DNA from: Dasyornis broadbenti
Lineage: Eukaryota; Chordata; Aves; Passeriformes; Dasyornithidae
Assembly: GCA_013397935.1 (NCBI GenBank)
Contig: VZRN01000791.1
Span: 434,001-498,000, forward strand
Reading direction: 5' to 3'
DNA length: 64,000 nt
The notes under the pieces are model-generated. The model searched no databases. It was given only the letters and a program-made list of their open reading frames with translations, and was not told where the DNA came from. Numbering within the stretch: position 1 is the first letter of the stretch; every line of letters starts with the position of its first letter. Positions 37,141-50,560 of this stretch are shown one piece after another. Made by a program: the position numbers and the translations under genes.

Positions 37141-37755
37141 TAGGGGTAATGGGAAGAATTAATAAAGCATTTTCAGAGTACAAGTGAGCTACATTTTTAA
37201 GGTAAAAATGTTTCGTTTGTCAAATGTATGAAGATATGTAATACCTGTTATTGGGATAATGAAAATACACTTTCTTGTGTTCATTGGTTAGACACTTTGA
37301 GAAAATAAAGCTTTGACTCTAATCCCTATGAAATTAGCTACCTCTTAAAAAACTTAAAAACAGAGAGAAGCAGCACATTTGAAAAAGTTTCCTTAATAAT
37401 TTTTAAAAGAAGTTTGGTAAATAAATGAAAATTGGAGCTGACATCTATCTATATTCAGAGAAAGCTGAACCTTATTTATTTTCAGCTTTGTATGAACTAC
37501 CATACCAGCAAAAAGTCATTAGAAGATGCATTCATATTCTTTTGGGACTCTGTCAGCTGTCTTGGGGAGAAAAAAATAGGAAAGTAAACATATGAATTTA
37601 TAATCCTTTGTTTTCTGGGTTTTCTGTGAAATCAAAATACAGCTGTATGTTTATATGTGCATACTAAAGATGAGTAGGTGTATGATGCAGATTTGTGGAC
37701 TGTTTTTTTCTGCCCAGATGCAAGCATGAGAAGAGGAATAGTGTTATGGGCAGAC

Positions 37756-37767
37756 TTTGCATGCAAA
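37756..37767. promoter_or_regulatory. Palindromic double octamer-like site
   Basis: TTTGCATGCAAA is a perfect 12-bp palindrome. Followed by T, it contains a full ATGCAAAT POU octamer, with an almost complete second octamer overlapping on the opposite strand. POU-family proteins bind such sequences; whether this one is used cannot be seen. Confidence 0.35.
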
Positions 37768-40700
37768 TCTGAGTTCCAGAACTCAGTCATCACATCTGTA
37801 ATACAGCTGTCCTCTACTTTTTAGGAAGCTGTCACTTGGTTTGAGAAACCAGATATGGAAATGAAGTGAACACTCACATTTGAGAGCTTGAAAGTCCAAA
37901 ACTACTTTTCCCTTGATTTTACTCAACAAGAAGCTTGTGGTCTTGAAGGGTTGCTGCCTAAATATTTATGAAAAACAGAAGTTATTTTAATGTTCTGACT
38001 TAAATTAGCTGAAGTTATGGAAGTCTGATTTTGGGTGCTGTAGAAACACACACAGCAACTATGATTTTAAATCTTCTGTCCAGATTCATAATTTCCATTC
38101 TAATGGGATAATTGAGTAGCAGCCAGCTCATCAGAAAGTCATCTTTAATGACCGGTTGATTAAACTCATCGTCTGTCTCGGTAGCATAAAGATGCAAACA
38201 CAAACCCCATGCTTTTGAAGGGGGGAGCCCTGTCTGGTGAAGCACAGAGTCTCAGAAAACCCCACTACACTGTTGGAAATGAAGGCAGATGGGGTGTACA
38301 TAGCCTGTGAGCATGACTGGAAGTGTTCTGGAGTGTCACTGTTCATTTGTGAGCTCTCACCCAGGTAATATGGCCATCCCCAAAATCCTGAGAGACTTTG
38401 CAGTACCGTTCTTTGTGTCCCCTCACAGCTGCTGTAAGCAGTGGTGCCACCTAGTCTTGTGTACTGGTGTAAGTGAGGCCCTAGAGGTGCATTTTCAAGT
38501 GTGTTGTAAAGTTTTTGAAATCAGCTAGTCTTGTTTTATGTCTTCTAAGCACACAGTATCTGTAGATAATTAACTTGTTATTAAAGGACAGTTTTTATGA
38601 AAAGCTAGAAGGCACATTCTTCCCTCAGGCTGAGTCTGACATGAGGGCTGCTGAAGTCGCATGAGGCCATCTCGTAATTTATTTTTAATTTACTGGATAT
38701 GTTGCCTTGGGGTCATATTATTGCTAGGAAATCTGAGGTGATTTATGTCATGTCTGTGCAATTTCCACACAGAAACTTGCTGCAGACACTTTACAAAGTC
38801 AGTATCATCAGTAAGAAAAAGGGAGACCCTTCATAAGAGTGTGTCTCTCAGGCTTCCTGTGCTCAGTGATGAATTACAGGGACACAGAAGAATTGAGGAT
38901 TCTCTTCCAGTAATTTGTAGAGGTTTGCCCTTCAAAACATCTCCTGAAATGTTAGGCAGTGAAACTTGCCTTCCAGGAATGCTGGCAATTTTCCTCAGCT
39001 GTAGGGGTCTTAGCCTGTGGGTGCAGGTGTTAAATTTAAACAGGGAGTACGAATTACAAAACCAAGGATGCTGAGCACCTGGAGTGGAGCTCTGCCTGAT
39101 GCAAGCCAGAAAGTACCACAGCCCAGAACAATGCTCAAGATTCAGACTCATGTCTCACTTATGGGACACTGTTATCCCAAAGCACCAAGCGTTGCTGGGA
39201 CACACTGCCCTGGAGTGACTTCCCCTCCTTTAATTCAGCCTTAGGCTTTAAAAAGATTCAAAATCAAACCAAAATAAAAACAAAACTCATCCTTTCCAAA
39301 ACAAAAGGAAGCATTCTTAAAAATGGCTTGTGTGTGTTTAACTAGAAGAAACTATCTTGGGAATTATGAATTTGCAGAAGACAAATACAGGTGGAGGTCA
39401 GCACAGCAGGTGTGAAGAAGATCCTATCAGATCAGAAAAGCCCCAGTGACCAAATAAGCCTGTGTTAATCAAAGACCATACTGCAGTGAGAAGAGCTGGC
39501 GGGCTTGGGAGGAACAGAGAACTTGTATCTAAGTTTGCATCAGAAATGAATTTGTGTGTAGAAATGAGGATAGATGTAAAACTGAGCTTCCCTAGTTGCA
39601 GGTTCAGTAGCTGAATTAATCAGAAACGTTCTTCCTCTTCCCTCTTTTGGTGGTTCATCTGTTTTGTACCTTTTGACCAAAGCAAAAATGTTCTCAATGG
39701 TAGCCAGTAGCGAGCTACCCTTTTTCATTTTAATTCATTTGCAGAATTTTGAAAGACCATAACCAGACCATAAACAACAATAATCTCTTCCTGGAACATC
39801 CTGAGGGGTTAACAAACAAATACTGTGATGTGCTAGGGGATTCCTAATGAATGCAAGGACTTCCTGATGGCTTTTCTTGGAAAGGAGAACACGATGAGGG
39901 ATGGTTGTGTATGGTTCTAATTGCACTAAAGGCCTTCAGAAAATATCTTGAAGCAGCCTCTTATAAGCTGTGTTTTGAAGGTTTTGTCTCCCTCATCTGT
40001 AGCAAAACTCATTCAGTTAGGCAGTTATGACAGGAAGAAATGTTTAATGTTTGCATCTGTGTTTTCTCAGAATCTCTCTGACACTCAATCTGTAAAAGAA
40101 ATACTGGCTTTACAAGGATCTAGAGGCATAATGCCCTGAGGAGTTAGTTTTTCAGTTTCAAAACCACACAATTCAAAAGCCAAAATGTTCATATTTCAAA
40201 GGTTTTTACATGTAAGGAGGACAAGAAAATAGCCAAAAAATAATTTTAGTATTGACAGAACCCAGCAGATAGGTACCTTATTCTTATTATGTTCTTCTGT
40301 CAGACTTTCATAGTAATAGTTCTCAGTGTACAGATAATAGCAGGGTCATTGCATGACTGTGTTTCTGTGAACTAATGGCAACTCTGATGTATTAGCTTTA
40401 AACCTGCTTTATTAAGTTTATTCTCCTGAGTCAGATCCTCAGATGCTGAAAATAATTGTATCCTTTGCAGAGTATCTAACCCTTGTCATAAATTTTTTAA
40501 GTCAGGAAAAGAAACCAAAGCTAGTTGGACAGTCATTTGTGTATCCCTTTGATATAAATTACTGATTTGTGCACTTTTCTACTTTCACTTTGCCCCTTTG
40601 GACAGCTGATGTTACAATTTCCAACCATGCTTGACTAGATAACAATCAAGTACAGCCCATTCTCGGTACAAAACCACATAGGAAAAGGTAGTTGCTGCCT

Positions 40701-41399
40701 TAGATACTCATCTAAGCATCCCAAAGGCAGCAGTGAAAGGTGATATTACTAAAACTAGCTAACAGTGCAATAATACACAATTCCAGCAAGTTACCACTCT
40801 ATTATAGTCTACCTGGCTGGGAATTTATGATACTGTTGTCACAGAAATTCAAAGTGAATAGCACACAGCTGTGAAAAAAGACTAACTTATCTATTGATAA
40901 GGTTTCTAGCTGAGAGCTGTGTCCATATGTCAGTATGTCACCCATGTCAGTATGGATGATTTTCTTCTTTAACTAGCTAAAATAATTGCATTTGTTTATG
41001 CCAAGTTATTATTAGTTTGCACTCTGTGCTCCAGTTTGATGGTTTTATGTGGTGATCAAAAAGCACCAGTGCCTGTGTGTGACAGATGAAGGGTGCAAGC
41101 CTGGCCCATGGAAGGCAACGGTGAGCTCTGAAGGACACTGGCAGTGACAGGATGCTAAATAAATCAATGAGCAACAGGCTGAGAAGTTTGGACTAGAGCC
41201 TAGGTCACCTCATTCCCCCTCCCTGGGGCTTCCTGTTTGAAGAGTTTGCTTCTTTTCAAGGGCTCAAATCGCAAATGTCTCAGTTGAAGTGTGTGTTACA
41301 GTAGGCAAATTTTCAAATGGGCCAGGCACCATGACCTAGACTGTTGTTTATCTGTGCTACAGAGTGATCAAAACGATGAGTGGGAGGGGATGCGTATAA

Positions 41400-41480
41400 T
41401 GTGCTGGGTGACCTTCACTGGGTGGCTTAACGTCATTGCACCTCTGTTTCCAGTAATGGGAAATGAAGATTGCTACACAC
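41400..41480 (+). repeat. MIR-type SINE relic
   Basis: GTGCTGGGTGACCTTcactGGgtggCTTAAC, then ACCTCTGTTTCCagtAATGGGaaatGAAGATTGCTACAC, follows the MIR order 'ctgtgtgaccttgggcaagtcacttaac', 'cctcagtttcctcatctgtaaaatggg', 'gataat.. tacctac'. It is strongly diverged, and the 'catctgtaaa' portion is shortened. Confidence 0.65.
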
Positions 41481-44400
41481 ATCTCTAAAACTGCTGTTTA
41501 AGTTTCTGGATATGACCCATTATTTAAATGCAGATGATAGCTCTAAATGCTTCTGACTTTTTGAGATGGTCTGTCAGATTTACACTGCACATATAGTTTG
41601 GGGAAAGGGAGTCAAATCACGCTTAGGAAAATGGTCACCCTGATCTGTTGTGAAGAAATTTCATTCAAAACTGATAAAACTTTTAAATCCCCTACTCTTA
41701 GAACTGATTGAACATTTGTTTGCAATTCCATACTTAAAACAGTAAAATTGAGTTTTGCAGTTTTATGTATAATGACCTACAACAAGTTCATTCACACTAC
41801 TGAGAGTGGAAAACATATATAAGATGTATCTCAGCTTCTTCTTCTGCATAGTGTGAGATTCAAGGTGATGGGAACACAGATGATTAAATATTTCTCACCC
41901 CTTAACTGCCTTCCCCAATCCTGTTTTGATTAAAGAATTTCATTTATGCTTTTAGTGAGATGAAGCATGTCCTAAAAGTGGATAGTGCTATAGGAAGGGA
42001 AAAAAGCTTGGTCAGTGATCCACTACAGGTAAAGACTCCAAGTTTTACCATCTCTTGGTCTGTTTCACTTTTCAAATTCAATTTACCACTTTAGAAGCAG
42101 ATGGTGGATTGTAAGCCAGCAGCACAACAGCCAGGATCATGGATGCAAAATCTATAAAATGAATCTCAGAATTATGGAAGCCCAGTTTTCTGGAAATCTT
42201 TGAAAATTGGAGGCTTTTAAGTGCCTGTCTTATTGGAACAGGATATATTTGGTTATACTGTAGCACTTTTATGTTGGGATTTGGCTTATTATGAAGATTA
42301 AATATTGCCTGCTCCTTTTCTTCTTTACAGCTTTTGTCTAATTCTTCTTGAAGTGTTATTTATACTTGCAGGAGGTCTATGTCTGGATCTCAACCCTGTT
42401 TAGCTGGGTGCTGCACTTTGCACAAAAGCTGTGCTATCTCTGAAAGAGCTTGTCGTCTAAATGACTAGTGGGAAGTAGGAGTATCTTCACTTTCTGCAGT
42501 CTTGTGTAGTTGATATTCACAAAGACAAGATAGAAAATGCAAACAGATTTCAATTAATTAGCAAATTCTGATACTTTAGTGAGATTTTTTTCCCCAGCTT
42601 CATAGAAATAAGAAGGACATGCAAGGCAGTGGGAGCAATGTTTCATATTCGAAGTGTAGGGTGAGATTTTAGTTTTGCAGCACAGGAAAAACAAGGAATG
42701 TGAGGATGTGATCATACCATGCTCTCCTGCTATTCAGTTACTTAGTGCCATGGCAGCCTTCCTACTGCAGGCTATGATTTTTGTCAGCTGTTAAACGGAA
42801 TTTAACTTCATCTGTTTTGCATGAGGGGTCACCCAGGGAAACTCACGGTGAAGACAGTAACAAGCCGCTGGTAGGAAATGTTCATCTCTTTCAGAAGTGA
42901 CACAACTTGGTGACACTGGTGATAAAAGGCTGTTTAAAACAAGTCATGGGACCCAGCATGGCAGGTGAGCTGTGTGTGACTCTGCAGCGCTCTGAATGCC
43001 AACGTGGGCATCTGTGTGGATGAAGAGAGCAGGCAGGACTATCAGCTGGGCTGCTTGTATTCCCGATGGCCTGCAGGGCATCCTGGAGGAAGCCAAATCC
43101 CTTCTCATTCCATGTGCCTTCCATTACACCCAGGACCATTAAGGTAAAGACAGGGCTGCCTGCTACAGGGACAACTGTCACCTAACTTCGCTGTTGTCTT
43201 TCCTCCTACCCCTATAAAGGAATTTTCCATTTGCTCCTTATGCCAGGAGGCCGATGCTTCTCCAGCAAACATTTGCCTCCAGCAGAACCCCATGATGAAA
43301 GGAGTTCTGCACATGGTGTTTCCCATTAGGTAAACCTCCCTTACCGCTAGCTAAAAGCTTCATCCTAATAGAGTGACATTGACCGCCTCTGGAGAAACCA
43401 CTCTGTGCCTTTGAAGCGTTGAGGCCTGAGGCTCAAGTGGAAATGAAGAAGAGGCAAAGGATGATGGACAGCAGCAGGGTTTTCTGCTTTTCAAATATTT
43501 AGGGTAGACAGGGAGGCCCTTTACTAACTGTTTTTCACTGGAACACTTAGTGTGTAGCTGTATGCTATTCTGATTTTCAGGGTAAATATAAACTGGGAAA
43601 CAGTTTTCATGAGCTGCCCCTGTGCAAATGGCCATCATGTGATGGAGTGATCCCTTAGGTAGTATTAGTTTGCATGCCCCTGCTCTTCCAGTATGTACTC
43701 AGATTGTGCCAAGGCAAAGTCATTGCTTGTACTTGTGTTATCAGGTGTCCTATTTTTCTTCATTCAGCTTTGTCTCAGACCCTTTTATTCAGAGGATACA
43801 TCGAAGTTGTCAAGGTTCATTTTTGTCAGGGTTGAACTCATTTATGTGAAGGAATAATCTATGGGGCACTTATTCATTATTTAAAATTCTCACACTGTCC
43901 TAATAAATTTGGCCCTAACAGTGAGCTTAGTTAAAAAGAATCTGAACATAAGCTGAAAAAAATTAAACCTTGGCCATTCCTTCCTAATGGATTTTGAACA
44001 TATTCATTATTGCTGTAGGTTGTGTTTGCTGTTCGTGCTCTGGTAGAAGTGTCCAGAAGTAAGATCTGCAAGCTCATTTTTTAGGAATTAATAGTCAACT
44101 TTGTCATGTGTAGTCTGTAGCAGCATTTTACATAACGGCAGATTTTTCCTTGGGCTATGGGCGACTGTCTACCAACATGTGCATTTCTACCCTATTCATA
44201 GCCTGTTCATAGGGATAGAAATGGATGTCTAAAGCAATAGGAGTTAAAAGGCCAGGGCAGACATTGGGAATGGCCTGTGTTGCAGACATGTACTTGCCTA
44301 TGCATGGACTTTTCAAAAGTATATTTCAGAGACACTACCTTTTGAGAAGAAAAACAATGCAATATCTGTTATCTACATTCTGTATTAGCACACTAAATCA

Positions 44401-45282
44401 GAGTGATAAAACTACACACCCAATTTCTAATGTGGCCTCAAAGTTTGCCTGGTGGCTGGAGGTCAGCTGCTGGGTTATAGGGTTGGTCAGCTTCGATGAT
44501 GTATAATCCATATGCCTACCAAAGGGGGCAAGAGGGGAAAGCACAACTATTTAATTTCCTAAGCAGTGAGTACCCAGAAATTTCATTTCCAGCTCTGTCA
44601 GTGACTCAACATACGTTCTTAGTGCAATCATAAGGCTAACACTTCAAAGAATGTCCATTTTTTTTGAAAGTCTCAACATCTGAAAAATCTCCTTTCTTGG
44701 AAGTGCTGTGAACTTTCAAAACTGCTATTGGAATAAAAGATATCAAAGCAGCTTGTACTTTATTTAAGGAGAGATTTGCAGTTAAAATACTCCTAATCCC
44801 CACAGTTTCCAGAATTAATAGATGTTTTTTGAGAATGTTGCCTTTATATTCTGTGGATCCGTTTTCATCCTGTACAATGGACAGTCATGCCTTATACTTT
44901 ACACAGGTATTTCAATATATGATTAGTGTACAGGAATGTTTTATGATCCTTGAATGATGAAATTTCCTGATGAAATTCAAGGTGTTTTTTACATTATCAA
45001 TAGCTTTGCACTTGTTCTTCAGAGATTGCTTCTGTCTCCATTCTCAAGAATAATCATGCGGCAGCTTTTTCTCAAGGAAGGTGTATATATTAGTGGTGCT
45101 TAGACCAGGACAGTACCCCTGGCTCATACTCACTGTCATGTGGGGATGAACTGGAATTTGGGGGCTCACCGGGTCATGTTGTGATCAGTAGTTCCTTGTT
45201 CTGCCCTGACACCGAGTGTAGTTTTAAGTCCCCCTAATGCTGGGTCAATGCCATGAGCTCCTGTTCACCATGTACTTCATGG

Positions 45283-45314
45283 AAATAGTTTCATCCTGGT
45301 GGATGAAACTATTT
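45283..45314. other. 14-bp perfect hairpin with 4-nt loop
   Basis: AAATAGTTTCATCC (45283-45296), loop TGGT, then GGATGAAACTATTT (45301-45314). A perfect 14-bp stem with a tight loop is unlikely to be chance at any one place. It may be a template-switch mutation product or a small structured element. Confidence 0.7.
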
Positions 45315-45343
45315 GCTGTTGGTGGATCATAATCTGCTCCTAT

Positions 45344-45390
45344 TGTGATATCAAAATGGTTGATGTGATATCAATACATGTGTGATATCC
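45344..45390. repeat. Three spaced TGTGATATC repeats
   Basis: TGTGATATCA at 45344-45353 and the same 10-mer at 45364-45373, then TGTGATATCC at 45381-45390. The start-to-start spacings are 20 and 17 bp. Each contains the GATATC palindrome. The group lies 30 bp downstream of the 14-bp hairpin. Confidence 0.65.
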
Positions 45391-45526
45391 ATACGTGTTG
45401 GTGTTCCAGCTCGAGAGATAAAAAGGAGAAAAGTAATTATCTTGGCATTGTTTTTCATTCTGTTTCAATGGAATTTTTCCAAGTTACCCTATCAATGGTA
45501 AATGTATTTTACATAAATATATTAAT

Positions 45527-45569
45527 AATAAATATTATACTAGTTTAGATTCCATTAAAAAAAAAAAAA
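45527..45569 (+). repeat. AATAAA followed at 24 nt by A13
   Basis: AATAAA at 45527-45532 is followed 24 nt later by an A13 run (45557-45569). This is the mRNA 3'-end layout on the plus strand, mirroring the minus-strand structure at 27899-27961. The local sequence is very AT-rich, so chance is a serious alternative. Confidence 0.4.
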
Positions 45570-46934
45570 TCTTGTTTCTTTGCTTATAACCTTAGGCATA
45601 GTCTTGAGTACCTGGCTAGCTGTTAGTTTGTCAAATTAGTGGCATAAGCCAGAGGTCCAGAGTCTGACTGGACATCTTTCTCTTGTTGTGCTCTGGAGCA
45701 ACATCAGTGTGTTTGATTACTCTCTTATACCACTATTCATAAGATCAAAACCAAGCCTACCCTGAAATTTATTTTCTCCGGGATAATGGTTGTGACTAAA
45801 ATCTAAGTTGTGCAAAAGGAGGATGTTTGTGTGAGCATAAACCCAAATGCAACTGTGGAAACAAAAGGAACAGAAAGGCCAGCATCACATTTACCAAATG
45901 CTTGTGTCTGCTGAGATGTTAGTATTCATATGAGTTGAAACTATTTTCTGCTGCTAATTTTTTTTTTTTTTAAGCTGTTGTGGAAAAAGTGGTGTCTTGA
46001 GTCATTCTACTGTTTGTCACCATCCAGATCAAAGGGCACAGAATTAGGTTTGTGTTTTCACAGAGAAGATTGATGCTGACACACAGCTGTCCTTTCCTCC
46101 TCCTCAGTACATCAAGACTGAATGTTTTGCAGATTATGAGCTTGGCCGTGGTGAGGAGTCTGAAAAATTACTTCTAATTCCTCAAGTGTTTGCTTGAAAG
46201 AAAACATCAACCTTCATTGTTTAATTTTTCTTCTTCAGGAAAGAAGGGGCATGGCGTAGTCATCTGTGCATCTGTTTGCAATCTTAGTTTTAAAATTCTA
46301 GAGTAAATAGGCCCCACAGTCCACCCAAAAACTGTGTTCACTGGCAGTCTAGAAACAGGAACAATGTATAATTCAGAATCAGTTTATCTTTAAAATTGTG
46401 CAGACTGGGAAAAAAGAAAAATCAGTGATGGTGTTTATCACTTTAAAGTAAAAAAAAGTACTTTTAAGACATCTGCACAAACACAAATACTTACTTCTAA
46501 CAAGACCAGAACACTACTATTTAAATTCCTCTTTGCAATCCACTCTTTCTTTCATCTCTTGTTCTGATCCATCAGTGGATTGTGTTGGATGTGAGGAACC
46601 ACTGAAATACTTCTGTGCTGACATGAAAGGTTAAAGAAGGTTATCTCAGAGACAGGGTGTGTGATCAGATTTTTTGCACACAAGGCAAAATTAGCTTAAA
46701 GCATGACAAATCTTTTGCAGGGCAACCCAATGAGCTGTGATATACATACTGCGTAAGTTAAGGCTTCTACCATGGTGTCTACAATGAAATATTGATGGCT
46801 AAGGAGCAGTGGTAGAGATGGCTTCAGGAAAGGCTTGATGCTGTGCTATCTATGGCCTTAAAACTATTGCTAACCTACAATGTTGCTATTGTGATTTATG
46901 TAAAGATAGAGCAACAGCAGAGACCTGTAATGGG

Positions 46935-46968
46935 GTGTTTGTGTGTGTGTGTTTGTGTGTGTCTGTGG
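46935..46968. repeat. (GT)n microsatellite, interrupted
   Basis: An alternating GT run is interrupted by TTT and CT. It is ordinary simple sequence. Confidence 0.85.
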
Positions 46969-49900
46969 CCCCCCTTAAACTTCCAGGGAGTTAATTCTAT
47001 TTTCTGTGGTGTGTAGACGTATTTGCACAACTCCAAAGACAGGCAATATTAAGAGCTGAGGAGAGAGCTGTAGCACATGAATAGACACTTGTTGGAATGT
47101 ATTTATATGCATGTACATACATAAAACAAACAAAAATTGACATTGTACTTGTAATTAAATTGGAGAGATATTCAGTGTTAAGATTCTCACATCTGTTCAT
47201 AGGCGTGAAAATGCTCATTTTCTCTGCAACTGCTCATCTCCTTTTTTTCTCTTGACTTGTTCTTTATTTTAGCCCATTTGAAGCTTCCTAGTGCAGGAGA
47301 ATCAAAGCCTGAAAAGCAGAATTGCCTAACTGGAAAATTCATAGCATTGTTATGGTTAGTTTTGTTTGGGTAGAAAAGCTGCTCACAGAGTAGTATTGCT
47401 ATCAGTACTTGATTTATTTCTGTGGATGGGAATGGGATCCCTGAACAAAGCATGCAGGTTGCAGGGGCTCTTCATTCTTCTGTGTTGCGATGACAGTGTG
47501 ATCTCTTGTAGAAAAAGTTGATGTCCCATTGTCTCTAAAGATAGAAGGTGTTTTAGCCAGGGAAAGCAATAAGAGGTCTGCACAAAGACAGAGAGAACTT
47601 TGAACTCTGGAGGGGAGGGAAGGCTCTTCTGGTGTTACATACCAGAGGAAATCCCCTGTGTGGAGTCAGTAGGCTGTCTTTATGACATTTCATTTTTTGG
47701 AGTTCTCTCACAAGTTTCATTGGATTGGTTGCTTTCTTCTGAAATTCCTATGGCACATTTCAGTCTGTTCTTTCTTAATTTCCTCAAGCAGGCTGGTGCA
47801 TTTTCTTGTTTACTTAAATCTTTGTCTCTCCATCTCAGGGTATCTTTTTCCTCTCTGTAGCTGTTAAGTTACACACAAGGTCAGTTGATTACTCAGAACT
47901 TCCTGGAAAGCCTCTTGTTTGTTTTAGACAAAACTACTCAGGAACTTCCTCAGCTCTTCCAGCAGAGCTATACTGGCAGCAGCCTGCCAATCCTCCAACT
48001 GCACTTCCTGCATTTTTTGGACGATGTGCTAAAATAATTTTTAGTACAGTACTAAACTCAGGGTATGTCAGCATTGTCCCATATATTTCAAATTCTGAGA
48101 CTATTTTCAAGATCTCCTGCACCTCAGTTAATAGAAAAATGTCTCCTCTCTCACCGTGATGGCAATGTGACAGCCAGGCTTTTTGGTGTTCCCCACCAAG
48201 CCTACTATCTTCAGATTAGAATGTTCCACTCCAGGCACTGGTGCATGAGAGCACTTGCAATACTGTTTTTAATCATAAGTTCTGCTGGCATCTTAGCTTC
48301 AGTCACCATCAATGGTATGACACTTTAAAAATTTATCCTGAGAGCTCCACAGTAGGCGTCTGTACTGCCTTGGTCTCCATGAGCTGGTCAAATATTGCCA
48401 TTGTAGACTAAATAATTTTGCAATCAACTCTAGTTTGCAACATGTGTCTGCATTCCCTCTCCAGGAAAAAGGGTGAGAGGACAGGAAGCTGTTGGTGCTG
48501 GGACCTGTGCTCAGCTTGAACAGCAGGAGTCTGAGGTCAGAATGACTTTGAGTTGTTACATTTCTGACAGCTCTAAACCTCACTGGGGTTTAGGCATCTA
48601 AAGGAGCAGGGTGAATCTCAAAATAGACTAATAATTGTCATGAAAAACCCCAAAATAAAATAAACCCACAAAACTCAAAGCCGCTGTGGAGTACCTGTGC
48701 CTCTGCTACATGAACCACGGCTCTTCAGCCAGATGAGTCTCAATACCAAACAACATGTGATGGAATTTAATCCAAATGCTTTGGGGCAGAATTGCTTTCC
48801 AAATTACCAAGACTTTCTATTTCAGTTTTTTGGCAAGTTTACAAGTGTATATTCTGTAGATACAGCGCTGATTTGTTTCGATCTTTTCCTTATAGAAAGG
48901 AGGGAACTGCCAGAAGATAGACCAAGAAAAAATAACTTTGTGTTGAGCTCAATGAATTCAGTTCAGCTGGTCCTGGAAGAGTGAGGCTTTTCTGTTTTTC
49001 CTCTAAACATGCCAAGAAGGCCTTTGCAGTAAGGACTAGGCAAAATGTAAGTGCAATTTATCATTCCTGTTTTTTTATTGTATTAGGAAATGGGGAAACT
49101 TGGTTTTGCAAGTGGCTATTGCTAATTCTATATCCCTATCTTTTCTCTTTGAAGGCAGGTCTTGAAAATTTGTTCCAAAGTGTCATGAAATACTGAGTTA
49201 TAGTGAAGCTGTGGTTTACTTCCTCTGACAAAGTATTAGGCGAGGCTGAAATGATGAGGACTGGTAGCGCTAAGTGTGCTCTGCTCTTTAGTACTTGTAG
49301 GTCATCAAAACTGGGTCATAACTGGTGCTCATGTAGAGCTGCCCTGGCCCATAGCACATGGAGTCAAATTCAGACACAACATGGCAAATGTCTTTAACAT
49401 TGAACCTGCAAGCTTTAGATTATAGTTGGCATTTACATAAAATAAACTTGTATTATTATTGAAGCAAACAAAATCTGTACATATCCTCTGTCTTTATGAA
49501 AGATCAGTGCCAAATTATTGTAATTTATAGCTGTTTCAAAACTGGATCCAAGCCCCAAAAATATGTTCACAAAGTTTATGAGAACTGTATCCAGTTAACA
49601 CTTTACTTGCATGAGAGAAAAACTTCAACCTTTTAGTGCAAAATTTAAGCATTCTTTTTCTTGGACAAGTTCTAAGAATTTCTAATGTTAGACATTATAA
49701 CATTTTTTCATTCTTATATGTGGAAAAGCATGACATCTTTCTCTAGTTCAGCTTTTTAAATTTAATGTTTCTGAAATAAAGAGATTAATATTATTTTTGA
49801 TCCTTAATCAGAAACTGGCCAGACATTAGCATTCAAATCATGACAGTAATTCTGTAATAACAGCAAAATGATGATTACACCAGACAAGTAAACTCTGTAA

Positions 49901-50239
49901 TAAGGAACAGATTACATCCTTGAGGAAAATAGACAGTAGTTGTGGATGCTTATATTTTTCTGTGCTGATTCTAATTCTTGCATTCATGGTGTCTAGCAGT
50001 TCAGAAGTCAGTTATGTACAGGCATTCACAGGCTTTGGCATTTAGTAGGACAGGAAGAAATCTGACAGCTCATTTCAGATGGACCAGTTCACAGCTGGAA
50101 GTTTACAACTTCATGTCTACTAATATGGATTGGTTTCAAACCAGCAGACCAGAGAAGAAAGTGATTTGCTTTCATGTACTAGTTCACTTAATTCTTTCAA
50201 TTATTGCATTCTCTCTTTCCTAGACTTGATTATATTTGT

Positions 50240-50560
50240 CATGCAACACATTGGTGGCTGAATGAATATGCATGAAGTGTGCACCACTTATTTAGCAACT
50301 GAGCAATTGATTATGATAATTGCCTGCTGGAAACATATTCTACCTAGGTGGCTCTGTTTATGCTGTGTTTTGTTGTTTTTAACTTGCATCCCCTCCCCAT
50401 TTTAATTCTGAGTAAGTGATCCTACTAATAGGTATGCGCTCAATTTATAACAGCAATTTGCTTATTGTACCTGCAAATCAATAAGGATGGATTGTTTGTT
50501 CAATAAATCTTGTGGTCATCCACTCTGTAGTTTAACCTAACAAACGCTACTAGTAGTTTG
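50240..50560. promoter_or_regulatory. Candidate conserved non-coding element
   Basis: The block is complex and nearly CpG-free, and has closely packed transcription-factor-like cores: AATATGCATGAA (octamer-like), CAATTGATTATGATAATTG (homeodomain cores inside a near-palindrome), AATCAATAAGGATGGATTGTTTGTTCAATAAATC (SOX/FOX-like ATTGTT and TGTTTG) and TTAACCTAACAAACGC. It has the texture of a vertebrate enhancer, but conservation is not testable here. Confidence 0.3.
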
